Of a DNA stretch of 47,838 nt, positions 1 to 6,041 are shown piece after piece (the stretch's first letter is position 1; each line of letters begins with the position of its first letter). Both the position numbers and the translations under genes were made by a program. This stretch comes from a virus. The notes beneath the pieces are model-generated. The model saw nothing but the letters and a program-made list of their open reading frames with translations. It did not search any database and was not told the origin of the DNA. Location of the stretch: positions 1 through 47,838 of IMG/VR virus record IMGVR_UViG_3300042922_000344. One strand, given 5' to 3'.

Positions 1-14
1 TTATTATAGCCTAT

Positions 15-42
15 TTATTGGGAAAAACCCAACAACCAATAA
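15..42. repeat. Nested inverted repeats in the junction region
   Basis: TTATTGG (15-21) is the reverse complement of CCAATAA (36-42), with TGGG/CCCA (19-22, 28-31) nested inside. In the circular molecule this is further enclosed by GGGCCG at 47700-47705 and CGGCCC at 49-54. The shape is typical of an origin, centromere or protein-binding stem; which one cannot be told from sequence. Confidence 0.5.
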
Positions 43-88
43 GCCAAACGGCCCGCTGACCCAAAAACCCTGACTTTTAGAAGTGTCT

Positions 89-106
89 CGCGCGCACGTA
101 CGCGCG
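89..106. promoter_or_regulatory. GC-rich palindrome upstream of the partition operon
   Basis: CGCGCG-CACGTA-CGCGCG is an 18-bp palindrome with one mismatched pair, 32 bp before the start of the tandem RHH gene. It is a candidate operator or part of a parC-like centromere; plasmid actin-type loci usually place parC upstream of the operon. Function is inferred from position only. Confidence 0.4.
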
Positions 107-137
107 AACCATCAAGGGAGAGGAGCGGACTTTTGTT

Positions 138-470
138 TTGAAAAAACACGATATCAAATTTGCTGTGACTGTTGACGACAAACGAAAATTGATGCTGATG
201 GCATTTGATACGGATCTCTCGTTAACGCAATTTTGCTCGCAGCTTGTCCGGGAAGAACTTGTAAGATATCGCATGTATTCGAAAATAGCTTACCCAACTA
301 ATGGAGTGCTTATACATGTCAAATTGGAGGATGATTATTTTAAGATGGTGCAAACGTTGGCTGTGCAGTGGTTGCTGCCCTATCGCCAAGTTGTACATCG
401 ACTGGTAACTAACTATCTCAAAGAACCGAATCCAATTGACGTAATGGTAATTTCTTATACGGATCTTTAA
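138..470 (+). CDS. Tandem ribbon-helix-helix protein, partition-linked
   Basis: 110 aa with a TTG start, chosen because AGGAGCG lies about 11 bases upstream and no other in-frame start fits. The product appears to contain two ribbon-helix-helix units: residues about 7-43 (strand KFAVTV followed by two helices ending LVREEL) and about 56-93 (strand VLIHVKL followed by two helices ending LVTNYL). A single chain with two RHH units could bind an operator as a pseudo-dimer. It is the first gene before parM/parR, with only 38 bp to the parM start, so it is probably the operon's regulator or an extra centromere-binding adaptor. The RHH assignment rests on the pattern of strand and helix residues, not on a database match. 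Confidence 0.6.
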   Translation: MKKHDIKFAVTVDDKRKLMLMAFDTDLSLTQFCSQLVREELVRYRMYSKIAYPTNGVLIHVKLEDDYFKMVQTLAVQWLLPYRQVVHRLVTNYLKEPNPIDVMVISYTDL

Positions 471-474
471 ATGT

Positions 475-491
475 GTGGTCCAATGTACCAC
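475..491. promoter_or_regulatory. Inverted repeat before parM
   Basis: GTGGTCCA-A-TGTACCAC, 7 of 8 arm positions complementary, lies between the tandem RHH stop codon (470) and the parM ribosome site (496-502). It is a candidate binding site for one of the neighbouring RHH proteins. Confidence 0.4.
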
Positions 492-508
492 AAAACGGAG
501 GTAATATC

Positions 509-1477
509 ATGCAAAGTTCTGCTTTTATTGATTTAGGTTACGGATGGAGCAAAGGAATTGGGAATGGAAAACAGTTTTTTGAACCATCCGTGGTTGGAGA
601 CGCACGGCCATTGATGGATGAGCAGCAACGCGACGGGGATATGATCTACCATGATGATAATCAAACACTCTTTGTTGGCAGTCTTGCTCTGCGGCAAAGC
701 AAGATTCGTTACAATAGCACAGGCGAAAATAAAGCTGAAACGTGGACAACAGCCATTATTCTCAAGACGGCGCTTGCTAGCTTGTCCCCCACCGGTCCAG
801 TTAACCTCATTACAGGATTGCCTGTAGACTATTATATGAAGCAAAAAGAATCGATGGCGCAATTGATTGACGGATTAAATATATCCGGTGCGTACAAAGT
901 AAAATTCGCCAGGCAACATCAACTAGTTCGCTCCAATCCGCTGATTGCCCATTATAAGATCGTTCCGCAGCCGTTTGGCAGCGCGATGGACTATCTCTTA
1001 GATGGTCATGGCAATGTCGTGCGTATGGACGACGCCAAGAAGTCAATACTCGTGATCGATGTTGGCTACTACACACTCGACCTGCTCGAATTGGACGGCA
1101 TGGAGATTGGTAAGAATAGCCGGTCACCACATGGATTAGGCGTGGACACTGCTTACAACCTATTACACGGCTATCTCGTAGATATGATTGGTCGCGCGCC
1201 GGAGCGTTTTGAAATGGACCGCTATGTGCTTGCAGGTGAATATGCCGGTTATGACATTCGCCCACTTATCAAACACGCGTTTCAGGCACTTGCACAGCAA
1301 ATTTTATTAGAGATTGACAGCTTATCAAGCTATTACGAGTTATTTTTATTAACCGGGGGCTGTGCTCCGACAATTAAAGAGTTTATCGATCTTCCAAACT
1401 TGGTTGTGCTCAAAAATTCGCAGTTTGGCAACGTTCGAGGATACGGGAAAATTGGGGCACGGTTATGGTCGAAGTAA
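509..1477 (+). CDS. parM: ParM/StbA-type actin-like plasmid segregation ATPase
   Basis: 322 aa. This ATP-driven filament former pushes sister plasmids apart through its ParR-centromere partner. The actin fold is shown by phosphate-1 motif DLGYGWSKG near the N terminus, phosphate-2 motif VIDVGYYTLDLLELDG in the middle and the adenosine motif LLTGG towards the C terminus. The ATG at 509 is chosen over a GTG at 473 because CGGAGGTAA precedes it at the right distance. It overlaps the ParR-like gene by 13 bp, as expected for a co-translated partition pair. Its presence implies stable extrachromosomal inheritance. Confidence 0.88.
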   Translation: MQSSAFIDLGYGWSKGIGNGKQFFEPSVVGDARPLMDEQQRDGDMIYHDDNQTLFVGSLALRQSKIRYNSTGENKAETWTTAIILKTALASLSPTGPVNLITGLPVDYYMKQKESMAQLIDGLNISGAYKVKFARQHQLVRSNPLIAHYKIVPQPFGSAMDYLLDGHGNVVRMDDAKKSILVIDVGYYTLDLLELDGMEIGKNSRSPHGLGVDTAYNLLHGYLVDMIGRAPERFEMDRYVLAGEYAGYDIRPLIKHAFQALAQQILLEIDSLSSYYELFLLTGGCAPTIKEFIDLPNLVVLKNSQFGNVRGYGKIGARLWSK

Positions 1478-1701
1478 TCCGTGTGCGGCTAAGGAAAAAG
1501 AAAGACGATGATCTGCGTACGGTGTTCGAAGGATTGGCTGACGATCGAAGCGATGTGATACGCGCAGCATTGAGGGCATACCTATTTAACCAGCCAGAGC
1601 CTTCGACGATATCCACTAAGCCTGTCCCAAGGTTAGAAAAGAAGGAAAAGCCAGACGAAGCGGTCACTGGTGGATTAGATGATCTTTTGGGAAACTTTTA
1701 G
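1465..1701 (+). CDS. parR: ParR-like centromere-binding adaptor
   Basis: 78 aa overlapping the end of parM. The N-terminal part (VIRVRLRKKKDDDL, then two helices to about residue 42) fits a ribbon-helix-helix DNA-binding domain. The C-terminal tail is disordered and ends GGLDDLLGNF, a short hydrophobic/acidic tip of the kind ParR uses to dock on ParM filaments. Position directly after parM, size and architecture all support ParR; the family is too divergent to identify on sequence alone. Confidence 0.8.
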   Translation: MVEVIRVRLRKKKDDDLRTVFEGLADDRSDVIRAALRAYLFNQPEPSTISTKPVPRLEKKEKPDEAVTGGLDDLLGNF

Positions 1702-1863
1702 CAAAATGGCAAAAATCCGCCTAAAACAGCGCTAAATACGATAAAAAGCGACCGTATTGACAGCGCGTAACCGTTATTTCTGCTAAAAATGCGATTTGCA
1801 CGATCTAAACGGATTATGGATAATGGTCTTGTGAGGGAATCGGTGTGGAGACTCTTAACATAG
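1702..1863. other. Non-coding spacer after parR
   Basis: About 160 bp with no supported ORF. I see no clean iterons or DnaA boxes. It is AT-biased with scattered short matches such as GCGCTAAA/GCGCGTAA, and could contain part of the partition site. Confidence 0.4.
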
Positions 1864-1904
1864 AAAATACTCATCTGCCTTGAGTAAGCGGATGGGTATT
1901 TTTA
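1864..1904. terminator. Bidirectional terminator between parR and the WYL-like gene
   Basis: AAATACTCATCTGC and GCGGATGGGTATTT form a 14-bp stem (G-U pairs allowed) around a short loop, followed by TTTT on the plus strand and preceded by AAAA, so it can end both the rightward parMR transcript and the leftward 2281-1902 transcript. Confidence 0.75.
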
Positions 1905-2084
1905 TGCGCTCCGAATGCGCTGATGTGCCAAGATGCCGCCTTTGTTGAATACACGAACCATACGGCGCGTGTAGCAATATGCCTTAATGTACGTGTCATT
2001 GCACTCAATCACGCGAATATGTCGCTTTGAAAATGTGCCGTCCTTCGCCATATAGATGATTTCTAAGATGTCGCCGCGTCTCAT
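1902..2084 (-). CDS. Small WYL-domain-like protein
   Basis: 60 aa. The sequence (IEIIYM-AKDGTFSKRHIRV, then YIKAYCYTRRMVRVF) resembles the core of WYL domains, ligand- or nucleic-acid-sensing modules usually attached to HTH regulators. Here it stands alone, and its ATG overlaps the stop codon of the LexA-like DNA-binding gene (ATGA). The two may act as a split regulator: DNA binder plus sensor. The family assignment comes from pattern recognition and is moderately secure; the joint function is inference. Confidence 0.55.
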   Translation of the reverse strand: MRRGDILEIIYMAKDGTFSKRHIRVIECNDTYIKAYCYTRRMVRVFNKGGILAHQRIRSA

Positions 2085-2281
2085 GGAATTACTCTCAATG
2101 TCCGTGGGCAGCCGTGCTCAAAGTTAACACGCCCATCCTTCTTTAAACGCTCCAAATGCCCTTGTACGGTACTCGTAGACTTGAGATTAACTGCAACTGC
2201 CAATTCTCGTACAGACGGTGGATAGCCCTTCTCTTTGGTCAAATTTTCAATTGCATCTATGATCATTTCTCTTCTTTTCAT
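2081..2281 (-). CDS. LexA N-terminal DNA-binding domain protein (no peptidase domain)
   Basis: 66 aa matching the LexA winged-helix domain along nearly its whole length: KRREMIIDAIENLTKEKGYP, then PSVRELAVAVNLKSTSTVQG, then a closing HLERLKKDG. The Ser-Lys autocleavage domain is absent, so RecA cannot inactivate it by LexA-type self-cleavage. The ATG at 2281 is chosen because GAGGTG lies 6 bases upstream. Two LexA-type boxes lie in front of the gene, so it probably autoregulates and competes or cooperates with host LexA. Overlaps the WYL-like gene by 4 bp. Confidence 0.85.
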   Translation of the reverse strand: MKRREMIIDAIENLTKEKGYPPSVRELAVAVNLKSTSTVQGHLERLKKDGRVNFEHGCPRTLRVIP

Positions 2282-2299
2282 CTTCATCACCTCATATTA

Positions 2300-2328
2300 A
2301 TTATAACGAACATTAGTTCTATTTTCCA
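2300..2328 (-). promoter_or_regulatory. Leftward promoter with LexA-type box 1
   Basis: On the minus strand TGGAAA (2323-2328) and TATAAT (2300-2305) are spaced 17 bp. The LexA-type box CGAACATTAGTTCT (2307-2320) fills the spacer. It drives the LexA-like/WYL pair. The box matches the Gram-positive SOS box pattern CGAAC-N4-GTTCG except at the outermost base. Confidence 0.72.
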
Positions 2329-2336
2329 GTATAAAA

Positions 2337-2358
2337 AGAACATTTGTTCGTGTATAAT
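2337..2358 (+). promoter_or_regulatory. Rightward promoter with LexA-type box 2
   Basis: LexA-type box AGAACATTTGTTCG (2337-2350) lies directly upstream of a TATAAT (2353-2358). No good -35 is visible. A bound LexA-type repressor would block this promoter, which serves the gene at 2377. Confidence 0.7.
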
Positions 2359-2376
2359 ATGGATGAGGTGAATATT

Positions 2377-2748
2377 ATGAATGAATCTCCAAACTGGCCG
2401 ACTGAGGAAGAAGAACAATTAATCCAAGAGTATATGTTCCTGCCAGCTATACGAATGGCGTTAGAACGTGACAGGAAACGTATTCAGGCCGCTAAGACTA
2501 AGTTTGAGCAATGTTACTTATTTACAATAGACGAAGCCATTCACCGTGTCACACAGGATATGAATAAAAACAAGAAAAAATTATTTGATCTTGGTATTAA
2601 GCCGAAACGCAAAGACTGGTTTAGCTATGATGTGACCACTCGTGGACGCATATTTGACATAACCTACCACAAAAATAATGCAGCCGATTGGATTAATGAG
2701 CGAATTAAAGATTACTTGATTAACCAGAGTTACTTAATAATAGATTAG
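2377..2748 (+). CDS. Unknown protein, predicted SOS-controlled
   Basis: 123 aa, not recognised. It is charged and helical-looking with no membrane segment. The ATG at 2377 follows GATGAGGTGAATATT. Expression is probably controlled by the LexA-type box overlapping its promoter, and the gene is divergent from the LexA-like/WYL pair. That context suggests a damage-induced effector, for example one that promotes prophage induction, but nothing in the sequence gives a biochemical function. Confidence 0.7.
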   Translation: MNESPNWPTEEEEQLIQEYMFLPAIRMALERDRKRIQAAKTKFEQCYLFTIDEAIHRVTQDMNKNKKKLFDLGIKPKRKDWFSYDVTTRGRIFDITYHKNNAADWINERIKDYLINQSYLIID

Positions 2749-2776
2749 ATCCCCGGTGATGGAGATATTTTTTTAT
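2748..2776 (+). terminator. Weak intrinsic terminator
   Basis: ATCCCC-GGTGAT-GGAGAT stem with one mismatch, followed by A and seven T residues, just after the stop codon at 2748. Confidence 0.55.
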
Positions 2777-2804
2777 AAAAAATGCTGAAAATGGTTTACT
2801 TTTC

Positions 2805-2822
2805 TACTACATGTAGTATAAT
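2805..2822 (+). promoter_or_regulatory. Promoter with 14-bp palindromic operator, copy 1
   Basis: The perfect palindrome TACTACATGTAGTA (2805-2818) overlaps a TATAAT at 2817-2822. The same palindrome recurs at 3320-3333 in front of the next gene, so both promoters are likely controlled by one regulator. The TACA..TGTA core recalls BlaI/CopY-type operators but without their usual 2-bp spacer. Confidence 0.65.
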
Positions 2823-2854
2823 AAAAGAGTAGAAAAGATAAGGGGCGACGGAAA

Positions 2855-3262
2855 ATGACTATTAAAAAAATGATTGAAGCAATAAATAAACTTGCTGATG
2901 ATTGCTATTATGACTATGATGTAATGGGTGTAAGATTCGAGGACAAGGACCGTGAAGTTAGTGAGGAAATTGCTGAAAATAGCCGACATAACGAAGACAG
3001 AGACGACGAAAGAGAGTTTCCGGAATATGGAACAGATGAATATGAAGAAATGGAAGAACTTGACGGTGTGAGTGCATGGGAAGTTGAAAGCCCATTTATC
3101 AACGATCTAAAATATATCGGTCTTGATAAAACAATTGAAAAAGCCGGGTTTATCACTGATCATTGCTATTTTATCGCCGGAAATTATGGTAGAAATAATG
3201 AGACGGGTGATGTTGGCGAAGTTGTTATCAAGAACGCAAAAGTCATTGCAAAGTTATTTTAA
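2855..3262 (+). CDS. Highly acidic protein, unknown (possible DNA mimic)
   Basis: 135 aa with about 35 Asp/Glu against 16 Lys/Arg, most concentrated at residues 30-75. ATG after AAGGGGCGACGGAAA. No recognised domain. It has its own promoter/operator and its own terminator (3262-3287), so it is an independent cassette. Small, strongly acidic phage proteins are sometimes DNA-mimic anti-restriction or anti-defence factors, but that is only a hypothesis here. Confidence 0.75.
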   Translation: MTIKKMIEAINKLADDCYYDYDVMGVRFEDKDREVSEEIAENSRHNEDRDDEREFPEYGTDEYEEMEELDGVSAWEVESPFINDLKYIGLDKTIEKAGFITDHCYFIAGNYGRNNETGDVGEVVIKNAKVIAKLF

Positions 3263-3287
3263 TCCTCCAATCGGAGGATATTTTTTT
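3262..3287 (+). terminator. Intrinsic terminator after the acidic gene
   Basis: Perfect 7-bp stem ATCCTCC/GGAGGAT with AATC loop, followed by a run of T. It overlaps the stop codon. Confidence 0.85.
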
Positions 3288-3319
3288 AGATAAATGGTAA
3301 TAAATCTATTGCTTTAGTT

Positions 3320-3337
3320 TACTACATGTAGTAATAT
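3320..3337 (+). promoter_or_regulatory. Promoter with 14-bp palindromic operator, copy 2
   Basis: TACTACATGTAGTA at 3320-3333 is identical to the copy at 2805, with TAATAT (3332-3337) as the probable -10. It lies upstream of the two-gene unit 3372-4264. Confidence 0.6.
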
Positions 3338-3371
3338 ATAGACATGGAAGGAAAACAGGGGGAGTGATCTA

Positions 3372-3794
3372 TTGTCCGACGAATCAAAACAAACCGAATA
3401 CAATCGTAATTGGCGTAATAAAAATAAAGATCGCCAGCGTTATCTATCTAAGCGATCTACTGCTCGATCATTTATTAATAAAGACGCCGATTCGGCTGAT
3501 TTAATTAATCTATCCAACCTTATTAATGATAGGTGGAAAAAAATGAATCGTTATGAAAAACTGAATGTGCTTAACTCGACACTTTTTGACTGGGAAGGAA
3601 AAGAGTTACGCACTTTAGAAAACCCTTACATTGATGGCGAACAGGGACAGCGTCCTTATTATCGCGCAATCGCTTTAGATGCCGAAGAAAATGAACATGA
3701 AGTGATTTGGGATGTATTTGATGGTTGGGAAGACATCACGGATGAATCCTCTATTTGTGACTGGGACAATCCGATAAGTGTGACTAAATTATGA
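3372..3794 (+). CDS. Hypothetical accessory protein
   Basis: 140 aa with a TTG start after GGGGGAGTG. A basic N-terminal segment (EYNRNWRNKNKDRQRYLSKR) precedes a helical stretch. The C-terminal half (PYYRAIALDAEENEHEVIWD, later CDWDNP) is acidic and looks like a small folded domain seen in other hypothetical proteins. It overlaps the AP2-type gene by 4 bp (ATGA), so the two are co-translated. No function assigned. Confidence 0.7.
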   Translation: MSDESKQTEYNRNWRNKNKDRQRYLSKRSTARSFINKDADSADLINLSNLINDRWKKMNRYEKLNVLNSTLFDWEGKELRTLENPYIDGEQGQRPYYRAIALDAEENEHEVIWDVFDGWEDITDESSICDWDNPISVTKL

Positions 3795-4264
3795 CTAGGC
3801 GTGCTATTGACTTAACCAGTAAAAGATTTGGCAAGTTAGTTGCTCAATATCCTATAGCAGAGCGCCGTAGGGGTCGTGTTGTCTGGCATTGTCAATGTGA
3901 TTGTGGAAATACAATTGATGCTACTGTGACCGAACTAAACAGAGGCGATACAACGTCATGTGGTTGCTTAAAAAAAGAAATGAATAAACGAAATCTGCGT
4001 GATCAATATGATAATAAACGTATTGATAATGTCGTCAAACCCTTGTTTAAAGATAAAACACCACGAAAGGATAGTACAGTTGGATACCGTGGTGTATCAA
4101 AATACTATACGCGTATAACAAAAGAGTTGCGCTATCGCGCTTGGATAACGGTAAACGGCAAACGGCATTACAAAGCCGGGTTTAAAACAGCTGAGGAAGC
4201 CTACTACAATGGCAGATTGGTCCTAGAACAAAAATATTTGCCATTTAATCACGAAAATAAATAA
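3791..4264 (+). CDS. Zinc-ribbon/AP2-type DNA-binding protein
   Basis: 157 aa. The N-terminal part carries a zinc-ribbon-like arrangement (WHCQCDCG ... TSCGC, about residues 35-57). The C-terminal part (GYRGVSKYYTR ... YRAWITVNGKRHYKAGFKT.EEA) resembles the AP2 DNA-binding domain of phage proteins and homing endonucleases. No HNH nuclease core is present, so it is more likely a regulator or a degenerate homing-type protein. It could be the regulator acting on the TACTACATGTAGTA operators upstream, which is untested. Confidence 0.75.
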   Translation: MTRRAIDLTSKRFGKLVAQYPIAERRRGRVVWHCQCDCGNTIDATVTELNRGDTTSCGCLKKEMNKRNLRDQYDNKRIDNVVKPLFKDKTPRKDSTVGYRGVSKYYTRITKELRYRAWITVNGKRHYKAGFKTAEEAYYNGRLVLEQKYLPFNHENK

Positions 4265-4269
4265 GTATG

Positions 4270-4312
4270 TACCCCCAACCGGGGTTTTGTTATGTATCCC
4301 GGCATAGCCGGG
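4270..4312. terminator. Double terminator between converging transcripts
   Basis: ACCCC-CAACC-GGGGT followed by TTTG (about 4270-4288) can end the rightward unit. A second stem CCCGGC-ATA-GCCGGG (4298-4312) lies just past the stop of the leftward holin gene. Together they separate the converging accessory and late transcripts. Confidence 0.65.
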
Positions 4313-4326
4313 TATGAATCATTATG

Positions 4327-4620
4327 TTATTTTGTATCTGCTGTATTGTCGCGTGGCTTGTGGTAGCCGAGTGCTTGCGCGCTGTCGCTTAAACCAGCAG
4401 TCGTTGGGTCGTTAACCGCATGCCAAACACTTACAATCACCAAGCCAAGCACATATGGATTTTTAATCGCTGCCATTAGCGTGTTGCCGAGGATGACCCA
4501 AGATGTCAGGTCTTTAAGTGTGATTCCGGTGTATGCCAAGATTGGTAGGATCACCGACAGCGCCAATTGTGCGATAAATACAGGGTTTTTAAAGCGTACC
4601 AACCAGTTAATGTTTTTCAT
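4327..4620 (-). CDS. phi LC3-type holin
   Basis: 97 aa small membrane protein beginning MKNINWLVRFKNPVFIAQLA, the recognisable start of phi LC3 family holins, with hydrophobic segments at about residues 13-35 and 53-67 and a hydrophilic C terminus (HKPRDN..). It would permeabilise the membrane and release the endolysin at the end of infection. Last gene of the leftward late transcript. A second membrane lysis protein (5709-5960) sits on the other side of the lysin. Confidence 0.87.
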   Translation of the reverse strand: MKNINWLVRFKNPVFIAQLALSVILPILAYTGITLKDLTSWVILGNTLMAAIKNPYVLGLVIVSVWHAVNDPTTAGLSDSAQALGYHKPRDNTADTK

Positions 4621-4621
4621 A

Positions 4622-4801
4622 TTAATTCACTCTCCTAATGGGTAAATAGTATCTTTCTGTTAATTGAGCATAGTTTCCATCGTCCGTAAAAGTAGCTAGA
4701 TATTTTTCGATGTCCTTGTTGGAAAAAGGGCTCCTCGATGTAATTTCTGTAATTACATCCCCCGACTTATGGCGGACAGTAAGGTAATATATTTTATACA
4801 T
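4622..4801 (-). CDS. Small unknown protein between lysin and holin
   Basis: 59 aa. The ATG overlaps the lysin stop (TAATG) with AAGGTGAT upstream, so it is translationally coupled to lysin. Soluble-looking, no recognised domain. Position suggests a lysis accessory or regulator, which is inference only. Confidence 0.7.
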   Translation of the reverse strand: MYKIYYLTVRHKSGDVITEITSRSPFSNKDIEKYLATFTDDGNYAQLTERYYLPIRRVN

Positions 4802-5667
4802 TAGAACATCACCTTCCAAGTTTTTTCACCGACAATGCCATCGGCGGACAGTCCATGACGACGCTGGTAAGCTTGTACCGCTTTTTTAGTTGCTGGGCCA
4901 TAAATACCATCCGCTTTAACGTTTACCGCATTTTGGACGCGCTGAACGTCTTTTCCACGGCTTCCTGCTTTGATCAGATGGCCGGGGTAGGCAACAGCAG
5001 ACTTTGCTGCCGCCTTTTTCTTGGCTGGGCTTTTTTTAAGAGCAGTCAACGTTTTGGGCCCGACAATGCCATCGACAGAAAGTTTGTGTTTGGCTTGGAA
5101 ATCTCGCACGGCCGCGTTTGTTTTCGGGCCTGTCAGGCCGTCTACATCTAGTTTATAGCCGAACTTGTTTAATAGACTCTGATACTCTTTAACTGCCGCG
5201 CTGCCCTTTGTGGACGGCTTAGACGTGTTTCCGGGTGCTTTTTCTCCGCCGACTACATCGTACAACTCAAAATGCGGATAATCCTTAAAACTGCGCCAGT
5301 CACCGCCCCACTTGAATCCCTCTGCTTTCATGGCGCTGATGACTTTCCGGAAAGGGCCGTTAACATTCCAGCTAACTGTTCGGCCGTCTGCACTGTACAA
5401 GCAAAGATCGACTGCAACGCCGTAGTTATGGTTAGACTGTCCGCCCCGTGCGTTGGTGACAATCTTGCCGGGCTTAGTACGGCCAATTGCATATAGTGCG
5501 TCTTGTTCTGCCTTAGAGCGATAGCCCTGCGCCACGCAGATATAGATGCCTTGCTTTGCGAGCTTTTTGATTACGGCACGTGTTTTATTCGCAACGTCTG
5601 CGCGTAGTCCATTAACATCTAATTTGCGGTTTGCCTTGCTGATTAACCAATCTACTGATAAAGTCAT
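4801..5667 (-). CDS. Endolysin: M15 peptidase with two peptidoglycan-binding domains
   Basis: 288 aa. Residues about 1-140 form an M15-type L-alanyl-D-glutamate/D-Ala-D-Ala peptidase, with the metal-binding signature SNHNYGVAVDL and a downstream PHFEL. Two PG_binding_1-type repeats follow: about 155-212 (ending DGIVGPKTLTALKK) and about 227-288 (ending DGIVGEKTWKVMF), separated by a Lys/Ala-rich linker. It cleaves host peptidoglycan at lysis. No signal peptide, so it depends on holin. ATG follows AAGGAGAGTGG. Confidence 0.92.
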   Translation of the reverse strand: MTLSVDWLISKANRKLDVNGLRADVANKTRAVIKKLAKQGIYICVAQGYRSKAEQDALYAIGRTKPGKIVTNARGGQSNHNYGVAVDLCLYSADGRTVSWNVNGPFRKVISAMKAEGFKWGGDWRSFKDYPHFELYDVVGGEKAPGNTSKPSTKGSAAVKEYQSLLNKFGYKLDVDGLTGPKTNAAVRDFQAKHKLSVDGIVGPKTLTALKKSPAKKKAAAKSAVAYPGHLIKAGSRGKDVQRVQNAVNVKADGIYGPATKKAVQAYQRRHGLSADGIVGEKTWKVMF

Positions 5668-5687
5668 TTAAACCACTCTCCTTATAA

Positions 5688-5734
5688 TTTTTAAAATAAA
5701 AACAGCACTCACCTATTGGGAGGTAAGCGCTGTT
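5688..5734 (-). terminator. Leftward terminator between BhlA-type gene and lysin
   Basis: On the minus strand AACAGCGCT/AGTGCTGTT form a 9-bp stem (one non-Watson-Crick pair) followed by TTTATTTT. It overlaps the 3' end of the BhlA-type gene, so lysin expression needs read-through or a promoter in the 30-bp gap. Confidence 0.65.
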
Positions 5735-5960
5735 CAATACCATCTAACTTTGTCACAATTATGTCGTATTTCTCGCTGAACTCGCTGAGAACTTTTGTCT
5801 GTTCATTCACTAGCTTATTAAGGCGTTTCTCGCGATCTTGAGCATCGTGTTCTCTCTCATGAGCTTCTTTTCTATACGCATATAAGAGCCATACAAAAAC
5901 AAGCGCCCACGGTCCTTGTGTAATAAAATACTGTACAGTTTCAGTTTCCACTCCTGCCAC
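5709..5960 (-). CDS. BhlA/UviB-type holin-like protein
   Basis: 83 aa with a single N-terminal hydrophobic segment (ITQGPWALVFVWLLYAYRKE) followed by a charged coiled-coil-like tail, the standard layout of BhlA/UviB bacteriocin-type holins. Start is probably GTG at 5960; a second GTG at 5951 is possible. It lies directly upstream of the lysin and may be a holin, pinholin or lysis-timing partner of the phi LC3-type holin. Confidence 0.8.
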   Translation of the reverse strand: MAGVETETVQYFITQGPWALVFVWLLYAYRKEAHEREHDAQDREKRLNKLVNEQTKVLSEFSEKYDIIVTKLDGIEQRLPPNR

Positions 5961-6002
5961 CCCTCATCACATGATCAGTCATCCTTTCAATCCATTTTCG
6001 CA

Positions 6003-6026
6003 AAATAAAAACGCCTTATCGGCGCT
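6003..6026 (-). terminator. Leftward terminator after the tail endopeptidase gene
   Basis: CGCC-GATAA-GGCG on the minus strand followed by TTTTTATTTT. It lies 16 bp past the stop at 6042. Confidence 0.75.
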
Positions 6027-6041
6027 GTAATCGATATTAAA

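Larger units (their letters stand above)
1..127. repeat. Direct terminal repeat, copy 1 (circularisation overlap)
   Basis: Bases 1-127 are identical to 47712-47838. The identity stops exactly at the window end and no gene is duplicated. A 127-base exact overlap is what a k=127 assembly graph leaves on a circular contig, so the molecule is read as circular with unit length 47,711 bp. The repeat is non-coding and lies upstream of the partition genes. Confidence 0.93.

Noticed and set aside
1-127. Terminal repeat as phage terminal redundancy, cos or att duplication
   Set aside because: It is exactly 127 bases, ends abruptly at the window edges and duplicates no functional border. An assembly overlap on a circular molecule explains it fully; direct terminal repeats of packaged DNA are normally longer, and the terminase looks headful.
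810-1265. 151-codon minus-strand ORF opposite parM
   Set aside because: No ribosome site, no recognisable composition, and parM on the other strand is secure.
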